Assembly (NCBI GenBank): GCA_021800575.1
Contig: JAJYYW010000071.1
Coordinates: 1 to 7,081 of the forward strand
Direction of reading: 5' to 3'
Origin: a bacterium
GTDB lineage: Bacteria; JAMCPX01
Length of the DNA stretch: 7,081 nucleotides
Below, one piece after another: positions 5,672 through 7,081 of the stretch (the first letter of the stretch is position 1; the number at the start of each line of letters is the position of its first letter). The notes below the pieces were generated by a model. The model saw only the letters and a program-made list of their open reading frames with translations, was not told the origin of the DNA and made no database searches. A program made the translations under genes and the position numbers.

Positions 5672-6844
5672 TTAGAACAGCGCGGCGACAAACCCCCCGT
5701 TGTAGAACCGGTTGGTGTCCCTGAACATCAGCAGCCGTCCGTCATACCCCACTTCGACGGATACACCCGATGCAACGGCAAATGCGATCCCCACGGGATA
5801 TGCCAGGAAACCGTACGGGGTGCCGAGCAGGGAATTCGTGCTTGCGGCCCCGTTCGTAACGTCCTGCAGGTACGTGGGCCGGATGTTCAGATGCACGCCG
5901 TGCGACAGTACCCGGTCGAACAGAACGGAAACAACCGGGCCGTCAATCCTGCCCGGGAACGACGGGTTCATGATCTCGAGATCTCCCCAGCCCGCCCCTG
6001 CCATCAGGATAGTGGTGTCATCATGCAGGATGGCATACGACACGATGCCCTGGATGAGCAGGGTCTGTTCGTTGACCGTGTACATGCCCGCGCCCAGGGA
6101 CAGCGGGAGGTTTCTCCATACGAGATACCGCTGGTCAGCGTCCGTGTAATTGACGATACCGGTCACCACGAGGTGCTTCTCGAGGAAGATGTCTGCATTC
6201 ACACCGACCCCTCCATACACGGAATCGCTGTTGGTCTGCTGCTCATACACATCCCCGACCATGCCGTACGGCTTTATGTACAACCATGTTCCCGCGCCGC
6301 TGCCTTCAGCGGCATGGCTTTTTGCATACAGAAAACTTTCCCGCCGTGCGGGCGGCACGGGCTCCACCTCGTGTTCCGGGGTGTATCCGAAACTCGCAAG
6401 CCCGATAATGGACGGGGTTTGCGGCAGGGAAAACTCGTACGTGTGCACACCGCGCAAAACGTCGATCTGCAGGGTGCTGGTCTGGACCGACGGGTTATAA
6501 TCCTTCACACCCTCGAACGAAGCGCTCGACCGTGTTGTCGCCGGAAACTGGTACTGGTTGGTCGGATAATTGTCCCGCTTCACAAACAGCCTGAACCCGG
6601 GCAGTGTTTCATAACCTTTGTACACGGCGGTTTTGATATACACAACCAGTTTGCCGGGCCCCTTGACTTCGATCTTGAGCGGCATCCGGGGCGTAAATTC
6701 CGCCATGGAATAGGCCCGTGCCCCCTCTCTGATGGTGAGGGACATGTTGCCGGAAATCATCCGCGGTTGTTCCTGGGCAAAGGCCGTGAGCGGTATAAAA
6801 CACAGCAACAGGAATACAAGGAACGATACCCTGTTTGGTTTCAT
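5672..6844 (-). CDS. Exported two-domain protein with probable C-terminal outer-membrane beta-barrel, function unknown
   Basis: I do not recognise the family. The 390-residue product begins with a Sec signal peptide (Lys2 and Arg5, hydrophobic 8-22, likely cleavage after AFA at 21-23). Residues about 27-156 look like a beta-rich soluble domain. A Pro/Glu-rich linker follows at about 157-168 (HEVEPVPPARR). From about 186 to the end, short alternating hydrophobic strands with aromatic belts are separated by polar turns. I count roughly 10-11 by eye, and the protein ends GGFVAALF with a terminal Phe, the usual sorting signature of outer-membrane barrels. The mature part has no cysteine. Its start is 13 nt after the stop of the upstream gene, so the two are probably co-transcribed and translationally coupled. 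The transcript ends at the terminator at 5632-5606. An in-frame ATG at 6916 is rejected because it would overlap the upstream gene and bury the signal peptide. A small porin or an envelope adhesin are both possible. Confidence 0.8.
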   Translation of the reverse strand: MKPNRVSFLVFLLLCFIPLTAFAQEQPRMISGNMSLTIREGARAYSMAEFTPRMPLKIEVKGPGKLVVYIKTAVYKGYETLPGFRLFVKRDNYPTNQYQFPATTRSSASFEGVKDYNPSVQTSTLQIDVLRGVHTYEFSLPQTPSIIGLASFGYTPEHEVEPVPPARRESFLYAKSHAAEGSGAGTWLYIKPYGMVGDVYEQQTNSDSVYGGVGVNADIFLEKHLVVTGIVNYTDADQRYLVWRNLPLSLGAGMYTVNEQTLLIQGIVSYAILHDDTTILMAGAGWGDLEIMNPSFPGRIDGPVVSVLFDRVLSHGVHLNIRPTYLQDVTNGAASTNSLLGTPYGFLAYPVGIAFAVASGVSVEVGYDGRLLMFRDTNRFYNGGFVAALF

Positions 6845-6847
6845 GGT

Positions 6848-6855
6848 CTCTCCTT
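6848..6855 (-). promoter_or_regulatory. Shine-Dalgarno that fixes the exported beta-barrel protein start
   Basis: AAGGAGAG lies 3 nt upstream of the ATG at 6844 (5 nt from the AAGGAG core) and 2 nt after the TAA of the upstream gene. This placement suits re-initiation by ribosomes finishing the preceding gene and supports the choice of start at the signal peptide. Confidence 0.85.
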
Positions 6856-6857
6856 TA

Positions 6858-7081
6858 TTATTTGAAGACACCGCTGGTATAGGCAGTTTGCTGTCTCCCG
6901 CAGACGTTGCGCGCAAAGCGCACCCAGTACGAACTGCCGGAACAATTCGATGACGCAGCGACGGTAACCGTAAACTGCCCCGCGGTCGTGCTGGTCCACA
7001 TAAAGCCTGCGGTTGTCGCTCCGCAGAACAACGTCATGGTCGGGTTGACGGTATGGTCCATGGGCTGATTGTAAAATACCC
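6858..7081 (-). CDS. C-terminal fragment of an unrecognised, probably exported protein (5' part beyond window edge)
   Basis: The frame is open from base 7081 to the TAA at 6858-6860, giving at least 73 residues. An internal ATG at 7061 has no good ribosome site, so I read this as the tail of a longer gene. The tail is rich in Thr, Ser, Gly and Val with three Cys (in LFCGA, SNCSG and RNVCG) and a stretch of alternating residues (GQFTVTVAAS, then SYWVRFARN). This looks like a disulfide-bonded beta-sandwich or surface-type domain. No family is recognised. It sits 13 nt ahead of the exported beta-barrel gene, which suggests the two work together at the cell envelope. Confidence 0.6.
   Translation of the reverse strand, partial: VFYNQPMDHTVNPTMTLFCGATTAGFMWTSTTAGQFTVTVAASSNCSGSSYWVRFARNVCGRQQTAYTSGVFK

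Noticed and set aside
5891..6865. 324-codon open frame on the plus strand
   Set aside because: Antisense to the signal-peptide-bearing exported protein. No ribosome site or recognisable motif, and the composition is that of a shadow frame.
6845..6916. In-frame N-terminal extension of the exported protein from an ATG at 6916
   Set aside because: It would overlap the upstream coding sequence and put 24 residues before the Sec signal; the ATG at 6844 has AAGGAGAG at the right distance.

Overview
This window looks like chromosomal DNA of a GC-rich, Gram-negative, anaerobic bacterium. The Gram-negative reading rests on a lipoprotein signal peptide and on a Sec-exported protein whose C-terminal half and terminal Phe look like an outer-membrane beta-barrel. 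The anaerobic reading rests on an oxygen-sensitive enzyme system of the 2-hydroxyacyl-CoA dehydratase / ATP-dependent benzoyl-CoA reductase family. A Desulfobacterota-like (syntrophic or sulfate-reducing) host would fit, but that is inference. I see no tRNA, rRNA, CRISPR array, insertion sequence or prophage gene.

All six or seven supported genes lie on the minus strand, so transcription runs from high to low coordinates. At the right edge is the 3' end of an unrecognised gene (open at base 7081, stop at 6858). After 13 nt comes a 390-residue exported protein with a probable beta-barrel (6844 to 5672), closed by a strong intrinsic terminator (5632 to 5606). A 188-nt intergenic region then holds that terminator, an inverted repeat and a good sigma70-type promoter. 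The promoter drives a tight three-gene operon: a small HGD-D-family subunit (5483 to 4383), a second HGD-D-family subunit (4366 to 3167) and a one-gene ATPase activator (3170 to 2397). The spacings are 16 nt and a 4-nt ATGA overlap. After a 152-nt gap come a large lipoprotein metallophosphoesterase (2244 to 628) and, 78 nt further on, the first 183 codons of a mannosyl-3-phosphoglycerate-phosphatase-type HAD hydrolase that runs off the left edge.

The three central genes make a self-contained machine. The activator binds ATP and one [4Fe-4S] cluster at a dimer interface and fires low-potential electrons into the two-subunit component, which then reduces or dehydrates a CoA-thioester-type substrate. 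No CoA-transferase, acyl-CoA dehydrogenase or ring-cleavage gene lies beside it, so the substrate cannot be read from this window. The flanking genes (phosphoesterase, compatible-solute phosphatase, envelope protein) have no obvious metabolic link to it and are probably separate units.

Long open frames on the plus strand are antisense to these conserved genes and are treated as artefacts of GC-rich codon use. No stretch longer than 300 bases lacks a gene.
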